Source: CAZMVY01 sp964617875 (GTDB taxonomy: Bacteria > Planctomycetota > Phycisphaerae > UBA1845 > PWPN01). Taken from it: a stretch of DNA of 22,892 nucleotides. A program made the position numbers and the translations under genes. The stretch spans positions 1 through 22,892 of the forward strand of contig CAZUAI010000088.1 of the NCBI GenBank assembly GCA_964617875.1, in the 5' to 3' direction. Below, one piece after another: positions 6,555 to 13,896 of this stretch (positions are counted from its first letter, which is position 1; each line of letters starts with the position of its first letter). The notes under the pieces were generated by a model, which worked only from the letters and a program-made list of their open reading frames with translations, did no database searches and had not been told where the DNA came from.

Positions 6555-7553
6555 ATGGCTCGTCACGTGGCAGTCGTCGGCGCGACCGGTGCGGTCGGCC
6601 AGGAGTTCATCCGGGTCCTCGAGCAACGGAAGTTCCCGTGCGAGAAGATCACGTTCCTCGCCTCGGCCCGCTCGGCCGGCAAGACGCTGAAGTTCAACGG
6701 CAAGGATCACACGATCCAGGAACTCAAGGAGGACAGCTTCAAGGGCGTCGACATCGCCCTGTTCTCCGCCGGCGCGTCGATCAGCCGCAAGTTCGCGCCG
6801 TTCGCCGTCCAGGCCGGCGCCGTGGTCGTCGACAACTCGTCGGCCTTCCGGATGGATCCTGAGGTCCCGCTCGTCACCCCCGAGGTCAACCCCGAGGACG
6901 TGAAGAAACACAAGGGCATCATCGCCAACCCGAACTGTTCGACGATCATCATGGTCGTGCCGGTCTTCCCGCTGTACAAGGCGAACAGAATCAGGCGCAT
7001 CGTGGTCAGCACCTACCAGGCCGCCAGCGGCGCCGGCTACCAGGCGATGCTCGAGCTGGAGCAGCAGGCCCGCGACTTCCTCGCCGGCAAGCCGGTCGAG
7101 AAGAAGGTCCTCCCGCACCAGATCGCGTTCAATCTCTTCTCGCACAACTCGAAGATCACGGATAACGGCTACAACGAGGAAGAGGTCAAGATGGTCAAGG
7201 AAACCCGCAAGATGTTCCACGACGACGAGATCCAGATCACCGCGACGTGCGTGCGCGTCCCGGTCATGCGGGCCCACAGCGAGGCGATCAACCTGACGTT
7301 CGAAAATCCCATGCCCGAGGCGAGGGTCCGCGAAATCCTTGCGAAGGCACCGGGCGTCAGGCTCGTGGACGACCGCGCGAAGAACTACTTCCCCATGCCG
7401 CTCGAATCGTCGGACCAGGACGACGTGTTCACCGGCCGCATCCGGCAGGACATCAGCCAGCCCGACGGCCGTGGGATCGACCTGTTCATCAGCGGCGACC
7501 AGCTCCGCAAGGGCGCGGCGCTGAATGCCGTCCAGATTGCGGAGCTTCTGTAG
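6555..7553 (+). CDS. asd: Aspartate-semialdehyde dehydrogenase
   Basis: Reduces aspartyl phosphate to aspartate semialdehyde with NADPH, the branch point to lysine/diaminopimelate, threonine and methionine. The 332-residue product matches the family length. An N-terminal Rossmann motif (VAVVGATGAVGQEFIRVLEQR) is followed by ALFSAGASISRKFAP and VVDNSSAFRMDPEVPLVTPEVN. The nucleophile is Cys128 in NPNCSTI; STYQAASGAGYQAMLEL, RVPVMRAHSEAI (His241) and the closing segment LFISGDQLRKGAALNAVQIAELL are also present. ATG 6555 has GGAG at 6544-6547, 7 nt upstream; the open frame extends further upstream, but that part does not look like the family. Transcription probably starts near 6473 and passes a terminator-like hairpin. 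It is cytosolic and monocistronic as far as visible, convergent with the DUF58 gene. Confidence 0.97.
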   Translation: MARHVAVVGATGAVGQEFIRVLEQRKFPCEKITFLASARSAGKTLKFNGKDHTIQELKEDSFKGVDIALFSAGASISRKFAPFAVQAGAVVVDNSSAFRMDPEVPLVTPEVNPEDVKKHKGIIANPNCSTIIMVVPVFPLYKANRIRRIVVSTYQAASGAGYQAMLELEQQARDFLAGKPVEKKVLPHQIAFNLFSHNSKITDNGYNEEEVKMVKETRKMFHDDEIQITATCVRVPVMRAHSEAINLTFENPMPEARVREILAKAPGVRLVDDRAKNYFPMPLESSDQDDVFTGRIRQDISQPDGRGIDLFISGDQLRKGAALNAVQIAELL

Positions 7554-7766
7554 AAAGCCCACGAGGCGGGGTCGGGCACGCGACACCCCACCCGGATGCG
7601 CGGGCGGCATGACCGGACGGAATCGAGCGAATCGCCCGATCTCCGCCCGGATCGTGCGTGCCCTCACCGGCCCGATCCGGGCGGTTCCGGCGCGCGTCGG
7701 CCGGATAGGCCGTTGAACGCCGGGGGCTTTCGCAACAACCGGGCTCCGGGCATTCGCCGCGATGCC

Positions 7767-8735
7767 TCAGAACCGCCGTTGGCGGTCGATGAGGTACTGC
7801 ACCAGCGCCCGGTCGAACGTCATGCTCGTGTCCACCTGCACGAAGTCCGCCCGGACGCCCGCCGCCTCGCGTTGGTACCGTTCGATGAACGACCGCAGGG
7901 CCTCGATGTACACCGCCCGGATCGCCTCCGCGTCGGCGACGGCCGACTCCTTTGACTCCACGTCCTCGAACCGCTGCAGCCCCGCGAAGGGGAACTCCGT
8001 CTCGTCCGTGTCGAGAATCTGGAACAGGATCAGGTCGTGCCCGCGAAACCGCAGGTGGTGCAGGCCCTCGATCACCCGCTCCGGATCGTCGAGGAAGTCG
8101 CTCAGCACGACCATCAGGCTCCGCCTGCGCACGCGGTCCGCGATCGTGTGCAGGGCCTTCGCCAGCCCCGTCCCGCCGTACGGCCGCACGCGCGCCAGGT
8201 GCCCCAGCATCGTCATCAGGTGCGTCCGCTTCGTCCGCGGTGGGAGAAACGCCCGCAGTTCGGTATCGAAACACGCCAGCCCCACCGCGTCCTGCTGGTG
8301 GATCATCATGTACCCCAGCGCCGCCGCCAGGCACACCGCGTAGTCGAACTTCGTCATCCGCCCGCCCTGTCCTTCGGCTTCCTCCCCTCTCGGTTCCCGC
8401 CCCCCCACGTGCGGGGGGGATTGAAGGGGACGTGCGTCCGGCGGATAGGCCATGCTGCCCGACGTGTCCACGAGCAGGTAGCCGTCCAGGTTCGTCTCGG
8501 CCTGGTACTTCTTGATGTAGAAGCGATCGGTCTTCGCGAAGACGTTCCAGTCGATCTGGCGGAGGTCGTCGCCGTGCGCGTACTTGCGGTGCTCGGAAAA
8601 CTCCACCGAGAAGCCCTGGTAGGGCGACCCGTGCAGGCCCGCGAGAAAGCCCTCGACGATGAACCTCGCCTTCAGGTCGAGCCGCGAGACCTGCTGGATG
8701 ACGTCCGGTCGGAGGTAGGCTTGCGCGCTGGGCAT
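7767..8735 (-). CDS. DUF58 / von Willebrand A-like domain protein
   Basis: A 322-residue protein of the DUF58 family, usually encoded with MoxR ATPases and thought to bind metal through a vWA-type MIDAS; the precise role is unknown. Seen here: the DUF58 core FSEHRKYAHGDDLRQIDWNVFAKTDRFYIKKYQAETN, the MIDAS start LLVDTSGSM (residues 87-95), TGLAKALHTI, VVLSDFLDD and the closing half. There are no membrane segments. Residues 98-126 are a proline/glycine/glutamate-rich insert right after DTSGSMAY, encoded by a palindromic sequence (8358-8444); the normal fold resumes with MTKFDYAVCLAAAL. It starts at ATG 8735, 12 nt after the dedA stop, so the two are probably one operon. No MoxR gene is in the window. 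Confidence 0.9.
   Translation of the reverse strand: MPSAQAYLRPDVIQQVSRLDLKARFIVEGFLAGLHGSPYQGFSVEFSEHRKYAHGDDLRQIDWNVFAKTDRFYIKKYQAETNLDGYLLVDTSGSMAYPPDARPLQSPPHVGGREPRGEEAEGQGGRMTKFDYAVCLAAALGYMMIHQQDAVGLACFDTELRAFLPPRTKRTHLMTMLGHLARVRPYGGTGLAKALHTIADRVRRRSLMVVLSDFLDDPERVIEGLHHLRFRGHDLILFQILDTDETEFPFAGLQRFEDVESKESAVADAEAIRAVYIEALRSFIERYQREAAGVRADFVQVDTSMTFDRALVQYLIDRQRRF
8358..8444. repeat. Palindromic element inserted in frame in the DUF58 gene
   Basis: Seven C (8400-8406), ACGTGC, and seven G (8413-8419) form a perfect 7-bp hairpin inside the segment encoding residues 98-126. The segment length is a multiple of three and keeps the frame open. A similar C-run/TGC/G-run palindrome lies in the intergenic patch at 4859-4879. 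An origin as a mobile palindromic repeat is inference. Confidence 0.5.
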
Positions 8736-8747
8736 GGTCGCGCCCGG

Positions 8748-9395
8748 TCAGTTCCCCGTCCCCGATGCTCCGCCCTCGGTGCCGGGCGGGTCCTGCGGCC
8801 TTGCGGTCGGCGCCCGGCGACGCCGCCCCCAGTACGTCTCAATCACAATGGCGACAACGGCCGCCAGAACCAGACCCGCCAGGACATAGTGCTCCGCATG
8901 GCGGACGCTTGCCAGGAGGGCCTCCGACTTCTCGCCGAAATACCAGCCGAGCAGGACGAGCGTCGGCACGCTGATCAGGGCCGCCGTGCCATCCACCGCG
9001 ACAAACTTCCACGTGGGAATGCCCACGATCCCGGCCGCCACGAACACCATGGCTCGCGCCCCGGGCATGAATCGCGCGACGAAGAGGATCTTCGCGCCGT
9101 GGTCGTGGAAGCGTGCCTTGGCGGCGTCAAGCGTCGTGCGGCGGAAGAGCCGACCGGTCCACCGGTGCTCCATCACATGGTCGCCGAACCGCCGTCCGGC
9201 CAGAAACAGGATGATGTCGCAGACCAGGACCCCGGCCAGCGTCATGGGCAGCATGATCACGAGGCTGGCCCTGCCCAGATGGCAAAGGTATCCGGCCGTC
9301 AGCAACGGAATGTCCTCGGGAATGGGGATACCGAATCCCGCCGCCAGCAGGGCCAGCAGGATCCCGAGGTACGAAGCGTGATGAAGCCAGTCCAT
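8748..9395 (-). CDS. DedA family membrane protein
   Basis: A 215-residue integral membrane protein of the DedA/SNARE-associated (VTT) family, implicated in undecaprenyl-phosphate or phospholipid flipping and membrane homeostasis. The family acidic residue lies in GFGIPIPEDIPLL (Glu27), and FVARFMPGAR (105-114) is the conserved arginine motif. Hydrophobic segments lie near residues 7-23, 44-66, 114-127, 138-153 and 169-186, the last reaching a basic C-terminal tail (GRRRRAP) predicted to be cytoplasmic. The start is ATG 9395; no strong Shine-Dalgarno is seen. It is divergent from the cysteine-cluster gene at 9438, with only 42 nt between them, and followed 12 nt later by DUF58 on the same strand. 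Confidence 0.92.
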   Translation of the reverse strand: MDWLHHASYLGILLALLAAGFGIPIPEDIPLLTAGYLCHLGRASLVIMLPMTLAGVLVCDIILFLAGRRFGDHVMEHRWTGRLFRRTTLDAAKARFHDHGAKILFVARFMPGARAMVFVAAGIVGIPTWKFVAVDGTAALISVPTLVLLGWYFGEKSEALLASVRHAEHYVLAGLVLAAVVAIVIETYWGRRRRAPTARPQDPPGTEGGASGTGN

Positions 9396-9399
9396 CGGC

Positions 9400-9405
9400 T
9401 ATAAT
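9400..9405 (+). promoter_or_regulatory. Consensus -10 element before the cysteine-cluster genes
   Basis: TATAAT at 9400-9405 is a perfect -10, 32 nt before the ATG at 9438. The best -35 at 16-nt spacing is GTGATG (9378-9383), which is weak and lies inside the divergent dedA coding sequence. Confidence 0.45.
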
Positions 9406-9437
9406 GGTAGACCCGACCGGGCTTGGAGACAAAACTG

Positions 9438-9872
9438 ATGGACGATGCCCCCTGGTACGGTGCCGGCCTCCGCTTCGAGTGTACGCAGTGCGGCAAGTGC
9501 TGTGGCGGCGCGCCGGGCTACGTGTGGGTCACCCGCGAGGAGATCGCCCGCATCGCCACATTCCTGGGGATGGAGACGCAGCAGTTCACAAAACGCTTTG
9601 TCCGCCGCGTCGGATTCCGGCTCAGCCTCGTCGAAAAGGCCGACTACGATTGCATCTTCCTGCGGCGGATGGACGGCCGGGTCGGCTGCGAGATCTACCC
9701 GGTCCGCCCGCTCCAATGCCGCACGTGGCCGTTCTGGAACACCAATCTCAAGACGCCTGCGAGTTGGGCCACCGCCGCCGAAGGCTGCCCGGGCATGAAC
9801 TGCGGCGAGGTCCGCGAGGCCGACCTCATCGAGCAGGCGCGGACGGCAAAGGAATGGATGGACGTGCCCTGA
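9438..9872 (+). CDS. YkgJ-type cysteine-cluster protein, first of a pair
   Basis: A 144-residue protein of the YkgJ family (putative zinc- or iron-chelating cysteine cluster); the biochemical role is not established. Cysteines lie in FECTQCGKCCGG (Cys15, 18, 21, 22), DYDCIFL, GCEIYPVRPLQCRTWPFW and EGCPGMNCGE, matching the family pattern of an N-terminal CxxCxxCC and a central C-E-I-Y-x-x-R-P-x-x-C. ATG 9438 has GGAG at 9425-9428, 9 nt upstream. It is cytosolic by sequence. The last 19 bases overlap the start of a second cysteine-cluster gene, so the two are translationally coupled and probably work together. Confidence 0.9.
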   Translation: MDDAPWYGAGLRFECTQCGKCCGGAPGYVWVTREEIARIATFLGMETQQFTKRFVRRVGFRLSLVEKADYDCIFLRRMDGRVGCEIYPVRPLQCRTWPFWNTNLKTPASWATAAEGCPGMNCGEVREADLIEQARTAKEWMDVP

Positions 9873-10357
9873 CCACGGAGCAGATCGATGCAATCCACGC
9901 CGCCGTCCGGCGCGAGGATATCCGCACGGCGATGGCGGATTTCTATAGCGACCTCGATGCCGCCATCGCAGCCCACCAGCCCGAATGCCGGAACCGTGGG
10001 GCCTGCTGCCGGTTCCGAGAGTTCGGCCACAGCCTTTACGTAACCACGCTCGAGGTGGCCTACTTCCTGGCCCGCCACCCATCCCCGACCACACCCACGG
10101 CTCGGTCATCGCCGGATGGCTGCTGCCCGTTCCACGTCAATGGCCAATGCACTACGCGGCAGGGACGCCCGATGGGCTGCCGTATCTTCTATTGCAAAAA
10201 GGAGTTACAGCATTGGCAAGGACCGATGACCGAAGCGTTCCTAGCCCGCCTCAAAGCCCTTCATGCCAGGCTCGGCGTGCCGTACCTCTACGCCGAATGG
10301 CTCGCAACGCTCGATGCCGTCGGATCTGGCCCGCAGTTCCAGGGCGAGCCAGCGTAA
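9854..10357 (+). CDS. YkgJ-like cysteine-cluster protein, second of a pair
   Basis: A 167-residue protein with a helical N-terminus (residues 7-40) followed by cysteines spaced much as in YkgJ proteins: PECRNRGACCRF (Cys45, 51, 52), DGCCPFHVNGQC (90, 91, 99), RPMGCRIFYC (109, 114). The RPxGCRxFYC signature supports a metal or Fe-S site; the function is unknown. The ATG at 9854 lies inside the upstream gene, with AAAGGA directly before it, giving a 19-nt overlap in another frame. The sequence differs clearly from its neighbour, so this is an old pair, not a recent tandem duplication. No obvious terminator follows in the next 130 nt. Confidence 0.85.
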   Translation: MDGRALTTEQIDAIHAAVRREDIRTAMADFYSDLDAAIAAHQPECRNRGACCRFREFGHSLYVTTLEVAYFLARHPSPTTPTARSSPDGCCPFHVNGQCTTRQGRPMGCRIFYCKKELQHWQGPMTEAFLARLKALHARLGVPYLYAEWLATLDAVGSGPQFQGEPA

Positions 10358-10488
10358 ACACATTCCCAGAGGCATTCTGCACATACGACTGCTCCCTCAC
10401 GCATGCCCGCGATGCGAAGGTGACGAAAGACCGCCTGCACCGCGGGAACGATGCCGCCTGAACCGGCGTCGTTTCCGACAGCGGGACT

Positions 10489-11154
10489 TCACCGCCCCGT
10501 TGGCGCGTCACACTGCCCGACGTTGAGCCCGTACACCGCTCGCACGAGGGCGGCGAGGTTGCTCGGCGCGGCCCCGCCCTGAATTGATTCGGACGGTGCC
10601 GACCGCGAAACGGTCGATCCGCCCCTGCATCGCCGCTGCCGGCCCTCTTCGTGGCGGTCGGCACGCGAATATCGCAGCAGTCCGCTTACCTTCGCCAGCT
10701 CCGCCACCGTCAATGGCCTCGATTCATGGTCGGTCAGATGCTGGACGAGCCGACTCCAGCTCAGCAACCGATTTGTGTCGGCAAGCCCCCGCCGCACACG
10801 TCGCGGTAGCGACCTGGTCAATGTCGAGGCCAAAGCACTGGCCATAAAGGGCCGGGCAAGTCGGCAAAGCGTCGCCGAGTAGCGACGGATATCCGCCGCG
10901 CTGACGCCATAGCGAGTGGCCAGGTCAAGCTCTCCCGCCGCGTGCTGTGGCGCCGTGCAATCCTCCGGTCGCGCAAGGATTGCAGCGTCGAGCGTGGCGC
11001 GTACTTCCTCCGGCACCCTGCGGTAGACTTTCGTATGTCGTAAGGCGGCGAAGGGGTCGCCCCTGATGGCCCAACCTTTAACCCGGCTCGGCCTTCGGTA
11101 TCCCGACTCGGAATTACGGCCGCAGTGCCTTTCTCTCGTTTTTGCGTGACTCAT
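10489..11154 (-). CDS. Uncharacterised DNA-binding-like protein
   Basis: A 221-residue protein I do not recognise with confidence. It begins with a basic stretch, then YRRVPEEVRATLDAAILARPEDC and LATRYGVSAADIRRYSATLCRLARP, a helix-rich layout with a possible helix-turn-helix that faintly resembles DUF3486-type phage small-subunit proteins. A second possible winged-helix piece is LTVAELAKVSGLLRYSRA. After about residue 165 the sequence turns low-complexity (RQRRCRGGSTVSRSAPSES), perhaps a frameshifted or degenerate tail. ATG 11154 is supported by GGAGG (complement of 11164-11168) 9 nt upstream, the main reason to accept the gene. Its leader contains a large inverted repeat at 11186-11260. No other gene shares its strand nearby. 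Confidence 0.5.
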   Translation of the reverse strand: MSHAKTRERHCGRNSESGYRRPSRVKGWAIRGDPFAALRHTKVYRRVPEEVRATLDAAILARPEDCTAPQHAAGELDLATRYGVSAADIRRYSATLCRLARPFMASALASTLTRSLPRRVRRGLADTNRLLSWSRLVQHLTDHESRPLTVAELAKVSGLLRYSRADRHEEGRQRRCRGGSTVSRSAPSESIQGGAAPSNLAALVRAVYGLNVGQCDAPTGR

Positions 11155-11185
11155 TGGCGGTTACCTCCGCGGCGCGACCGCAACG

Positions 11186-11260
11186 ATGCCCGCGAAAGGG
11201 TATCGCGCCCCCCGCTCCGGATCGCGCCGCATCACGTCGCCGCCCCTTTCGCACGGGCAT
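11186..11260 (-). repeat. Large inverted repeat in the leader of the 11154 gene
   Basis: The arm 11186-11200 (ATGCCCGCGAAAGGG) is complementary to 11244-11260, with one 2-nt bulge, giving 15 paired bases around a 43-nt loop. The loop holds two copies of ATCGCGCC. The element is 18 nt upstream of the GGAGG of the minus-strand gene, so on that mRNA it would form a stem-loop just before the ribosome binding site. Confidence 0.55.
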
Positions 11261-11403
11261 GAGCCCCACCCAGTCCTCGCGACAAACGCCTGCCGAGTCG
11301 TGCCCGAAAGAGGGTGGCGACGGACCGTCCGCCTGTGAGAAACCGCCGCCAGGCGGCACCCAGGTTCGGCCTGAAAGAAGCTCGCGAATGTCGCCGGGAG
11401 GAT

Positions 11404-11430
11404 TTGACAGCCGCCGGACGCTATGATAAC
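11404..11430 (+). promoter_or_regulatory. Candidate promoter in the gene-poor region
   Basis: A perfect -35 TTGACA (11404-11409) is followed at 15 nt by GATAAC (11425-11430), four of six -10 matches; TATGAT at 11422-11427 is closer to consensus but only 12 nt away. Spacing is imperfect, so this is a candidate. It points into the structured segment at 11437-11730, not directly at a coding sequence. Confidence 0.35.
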
Positions 11431-11436
11431 CTAGAT

Positions 11437-11730
11437 GGCCAGCGATCCACCTCGCGGGTGGGCTCGCCGAGTCGGGGAAAGAGCCGACGACGAGCCTGGC
11501 GTCTGTCGAAGAGAATAGCGGAGTGCTGCGCGGATCGGGCGGAATGCCCGTGCCTTGGTGTTTCATGGAGCCGGGCCGGTCAGACGCCAGGAAGACGTGT
11601 GCGTCCAGGCTTGTGGACAACGGATCGGCGATGGTCTTGCCTGCCGGATGTCGTTCCCGGCTCGCCGGGCGCCGACGAAGAATCGGCTTGGCACAATTCG
11701 TCGAGATCCTTGAAGACAACGTTGTCCGTA
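11437..11730 (+). ncRNA. Candidate structured RNA, unknown class
   Basis: No convincing ORF lies here, but many complementary segments do. In order: CCACC/GGTGG (11447-11451, 11457-11461); GGCTCG/CGAGCC (11461-11466, 11491-11496) enclosing GTCGG/CCGAC (11471-11475, 11484-11488); an 11-nt perfect pair CCTGGCGTCTG/CAGACGCCAGG (11495-11505, 11581-11591) enclosing CGGGC/GCCCG (11536-11540, 11546-11550); GGACAACG/CGTTGTCC (11615-11622, 11720-11727) extendable by three pairs; CCCGG/CCGGG (11656-11660, 11665-11669) and GCCGA/TCGGC (11671-11675, 11683-11687). It lacks the conserved bases of RNase P RNA and tmRNA. Ends are estimates. Random GC-rich sequence gives short stems, so weight rests on the long pairs. 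Confidence 0.35.
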
Positions 11731-11838
11731 CTGGACTCGAACGGCGGAACGGCCGATGCATAGTACCTAGCCGGTTCATTGGCGCGACGATGTCAGGCCG
11801 GTCCCGCGGCGCTTGCTCGACGGACGGACCTGTGCGGA

Positions 11839-11844
11839 TACAAT
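11839..11844 (+). promoter_or_regulatory. Possible -10 for the glycosyltransferase gene
   Basis: TACAAT at 11839-11844 lies about 160 nt before the start codon at 12006. A TTGCTC at 11813-11818 is 20 nt upstream, an unfavourable spacing. The rest of 11731-12005 holds no gene; it includes one more hairpin (GAACGGC near 11747 with GCCGGTTC near 11770). Confidence 0.25.
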
Positions 11845-12005
11845 GGCGGGGGTTGCCGTCGGTCACGGGATTGGAGCCGGTCGTGCTGGATCAATCACTC
11901 GCAATTATGGGTCGCAATGCAAGCGGGCCGGAACGAACCTGCGTGGAGCTGGAATAGAACGGAGACCCCGCGCACTTGTTGCGCGAGTCCGGGAGACGTG
12001 GCACT

Positions 12006-13316
12006 ATGAAAGTCCTGATGCTCGGCTGGGAGTTTCCACCCTTCATCAGCGGCGGCCTCGGAACGGCCTGTCACGGACTGACCAAAGCGATGAACGAACT
12101 GGGCATGGACGTGCTCTTCGTCCTGCCCAAGCCCGTCCCGAGCCAGTTCAGCTCGCACGTCAAGCTCATGACCCCGCGGTCGCAGATCCCCGGTTCGATC
12201 CAGTACAAACTCGGTGAATTCGAGCGCGTGACTTTTCGGACCATCGACGCGGGCCTCAGCCCGTACCAGACGCCCGCCGACTATGCCCACTGGATGCGAT
12301 CAAGCGGCCACCATGCCGTCGGCAACCCCGATTCCTCCGTTCCGACGGCCCTGCTCTCCTCCGGCGGCGGCGGCGAGCACTACGCCGGCGACATGTTCGC
12401 CGAGGTCCAGCGCTACGCGCGGCTCGCAAGCCACATCGCCAACGAAGAGAGCTTCGATATCATCCACGCCCACGACTGGATGACTTACCCGGCAGGCATC
12501 TCCGTCTCGTCGCTCACGGGCAAGCCCCTCGTCGTACACGTCCACTCGACCGAGTTCGACCGCAGCGGCGAGCACGTCAACCAGCGGATCTACGACATCG
12601 AGCGGGCCGGCATGCACCACGCCGCGCGGGTCATCACCGTCAGCCACTTCACGAAGAAGATCGTGGAGAGCCGCTACGGCGTCCCCGCGGACAAGGTCGA
12701 GGTCGTCTACAACGCCATCGACTCGAACGGGAAGAAGAACGGCGTCAAGCTGCACGACATCCGCCGCGACGAGAAGATCGTGCTCTTCCTCGGCCGGATC
12801 ACGATGCAGAAAGGGCCCGAGTACTTCCTCGCCGCCGCGAAGAAGGTCCTCGAGGTCATGGACAACGTCCGCTTCATCATGGCCGGCTCCGGCGACATGA
12901 TCCGGCACACGATCGAGCTGGCCGCGCAGATGGGCATCGGCCACAAGGTACTCTTCACCGGCTTCCTCCGCGGCGAGGACGTGGACCGCGCCTTCCGCAT
13001 GGCCGACCTCTACGTCATGCCCAGCGTCTCCGAGCCGTTCGGGATCGCCCCGCTCGAGGCGCTGTCGAACGACGTTCCTGTGATCATCAGCAAGCAGTCA
13101 GGCGTGGCCGAAATCCTATCGCATGTACTGAAGGTCGATTTTTGGGACGTGAACGAGATGGCGAACAAGATCGTCGCCGTACTCCGACATCCCCCGCTGC
13201 AGACGACGCTGCGCGAACACGGTAGCTTCGAGGTCCGCCGCCTCAACTGGACGGACTCGGCGCGGCGCTGCATTGGCGTCTACCAAAGCGTTTTGGCACT
13301 CGCGACCTGCCCGTAA
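12006..13316 (+). CDS. GT-B glycosyltransferase (GT4/GT5, glycogen-synthase-like)
   Basis: A 436-residue GT-B enzyme that transfers sugar from a nucleotide sugar. The N-terminal domain starts MKVLMLGWEFPPFISGGLGTACHGLTKAM, the glycine-loop opening of glycogen/starch synthases, and includes IIHAHDWMTYPAG (HAHDW at 154-158) and VVHVHSTEFDRSG. The C-terminal domain holds VVYNAID, LFLGRITMQKGPEYFL (263-270), FIMAGSGDMI, VLFTGFLRGEDV and the retaining-enzyme EX7E motif in EPFGIAPLE (Glu343, Glu351). A long insertion near residues 95-130 (PYQTPADYAHWM..., GGGGEHYAGDMF) also fits glycogen-synthase-like proteins. ATG 12006 has GGGAG at 11991-11995. Glycogen or another alpha-glucan, or an exopolysaccharide, could be the product; context does not decide. 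A hairpin follows at 13328-13345. Confidence 0.92.
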   Translation: MKVLMLGWEFPPFISGGLGTACHGLTKAMNELGMDVLFVLPKPVPSQFSSHVKLMTPRSQIPGSIQYKLGEFERVTFRTIDAGLSPYQTPADYAHWMRSSGHHAVGNPDSSVPTALLSSGGGGEHYAGDMFAEVQRYARLASHIANEESFDIIHAHDWMTYPAGISVSSLTGKPLVVHVHSTEFDRSGEHVNQRIYDIERAGMHHAARVITVSHFTKKIVESRYGVPADKVEVVYNAIDSNGKKNGVKLHDIRRDEKIVLFLGRITMQKGPEYFLAAAKKVLEVMDNVRFIMAGSGDMIRHTIELAAQMGIGHKVLFTGFLRGEDVDRAFRMADLYVMPSVSEPFGIAPLEALSNDVPVIISKQSGVAEILSHVLKVDFWDVNEMANKIVAVLRHPPLQTTLREHGSFEVRRLNWTDSARRCIGVYQSVLALATCP

Positions 13317-13327
13317 GCGACGGCGCC

Positions 13328-13345
13328 GTGACGGTTTCCCGTCAC
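13328..13345 (+). terminator. Stem-loop after the glycosyltransferase gene
   Basis: GTGACGG (13328-13334), loop TTTC, and CCGTCAC (13339-13345) give a perfect 7-bp stem 12 nt after the stop. No T tract follows, so termination is uncertain. Confidence 0.4.
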
Positions 13346-13519
13346 ACTACCGATCCCGTTGCTTCTTACTCGGTACCCACCGGGCCCTGAACGCAGGAAA
13401 GGGTGGAAATCCGGGTTTCAGGTCTGCCCGTGGAATAATTCGGCCGGCAAGTGGAACCTCACATAGGTCATGCGTGTCTACTACGGGTAAGACGCACCGA
13501 ACACAGGAGGTTTGGGACT

Positions 13520-13753
13520 GTGCAGACTTCATACAGGACGACACACGAGAAACTGGACGTATTGCACGCCGACCTGAGCCGTCTCAATCGTGAGCTGGCC
13601 GAGGCGTGGTCATCGCCGGATCGCGCCGCGCACGTTCCGCGCATCGAACGCCGCATCCGGCGGGTCTGGGACGAAATGGATAACCTCGCCATCACGCTGA
13701 GCGATCCGATCGCGAAGCTGTCGCGGCCGCGACGCCGTAAGGCCCCTGCCTGA
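13520..13753 (+). CDS. Small helical protein (77 aa), unknown function
   Basis: A 77-residue, highly charged protein predicted to be almost all helix: HEKLDVLHADLSRLNRELAEAW, then a short break (SSPDRAAHV), then PRIERRIRRVWDEMDNLAITLSD, ending in a basic tail (RPRRRKAPA). The heptad-like pattern suggests a helical hairpin or short coiled coil. The start is GTG 13520 with a perfect AGGAGG at 13505-13510, 9 nt upstream, which strongly supports a real gene; an upstream in-frame start at 13451 lacks such support. I recognise no family. It lies between a glycosyltransferase and aroA on the same strand, but gaps of 203 and 143 nt argue against tight cotranscription. Confidence 0.7.
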   Translation: MQTSYRTTHEKLDVLHADLSRLNRELAEAWSSPDRAAHVPRIERRIRRVWDEMDNLAITLSDPIAKLSRPRRRKAPA

Positions 13754-13896
13754 AACGCACGGCGGGCGGTCCTCCGAAACCACGTGCACGTGGGCTCGCA
13801 GGGCCGTCCGCCTCTCTGCCCGTTGTTGATTGTCGGTAGTCGGTTACAGGCGACTTGCGCTTGACCGGAAGCCGATGCCGACGCATATTCGGCGAG

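Noticed and set aside
11437..11730. RNase P RNA or tmRNA as identity of the structured segment
   Set aside because: GGGGAAAGAG and GAAGAATCGGCTT vaguely recall RNase P conserved segments, but the invariant bases do not match, and no tmRNA tag ORF or CCA end is present.
11114..11866. Minus-strand ORF of 250 codons in the gene-poor region
   Set aside because: No ribosome binding site, no domain-like sequence, rich in Arg/Ser/Pro; overlaps the well-supported start at 11154.
13434..13439. AATAAT as -10 for the 77-residue gene
   Set aside because: No acceptable -35 at 15-19 nt spacing.
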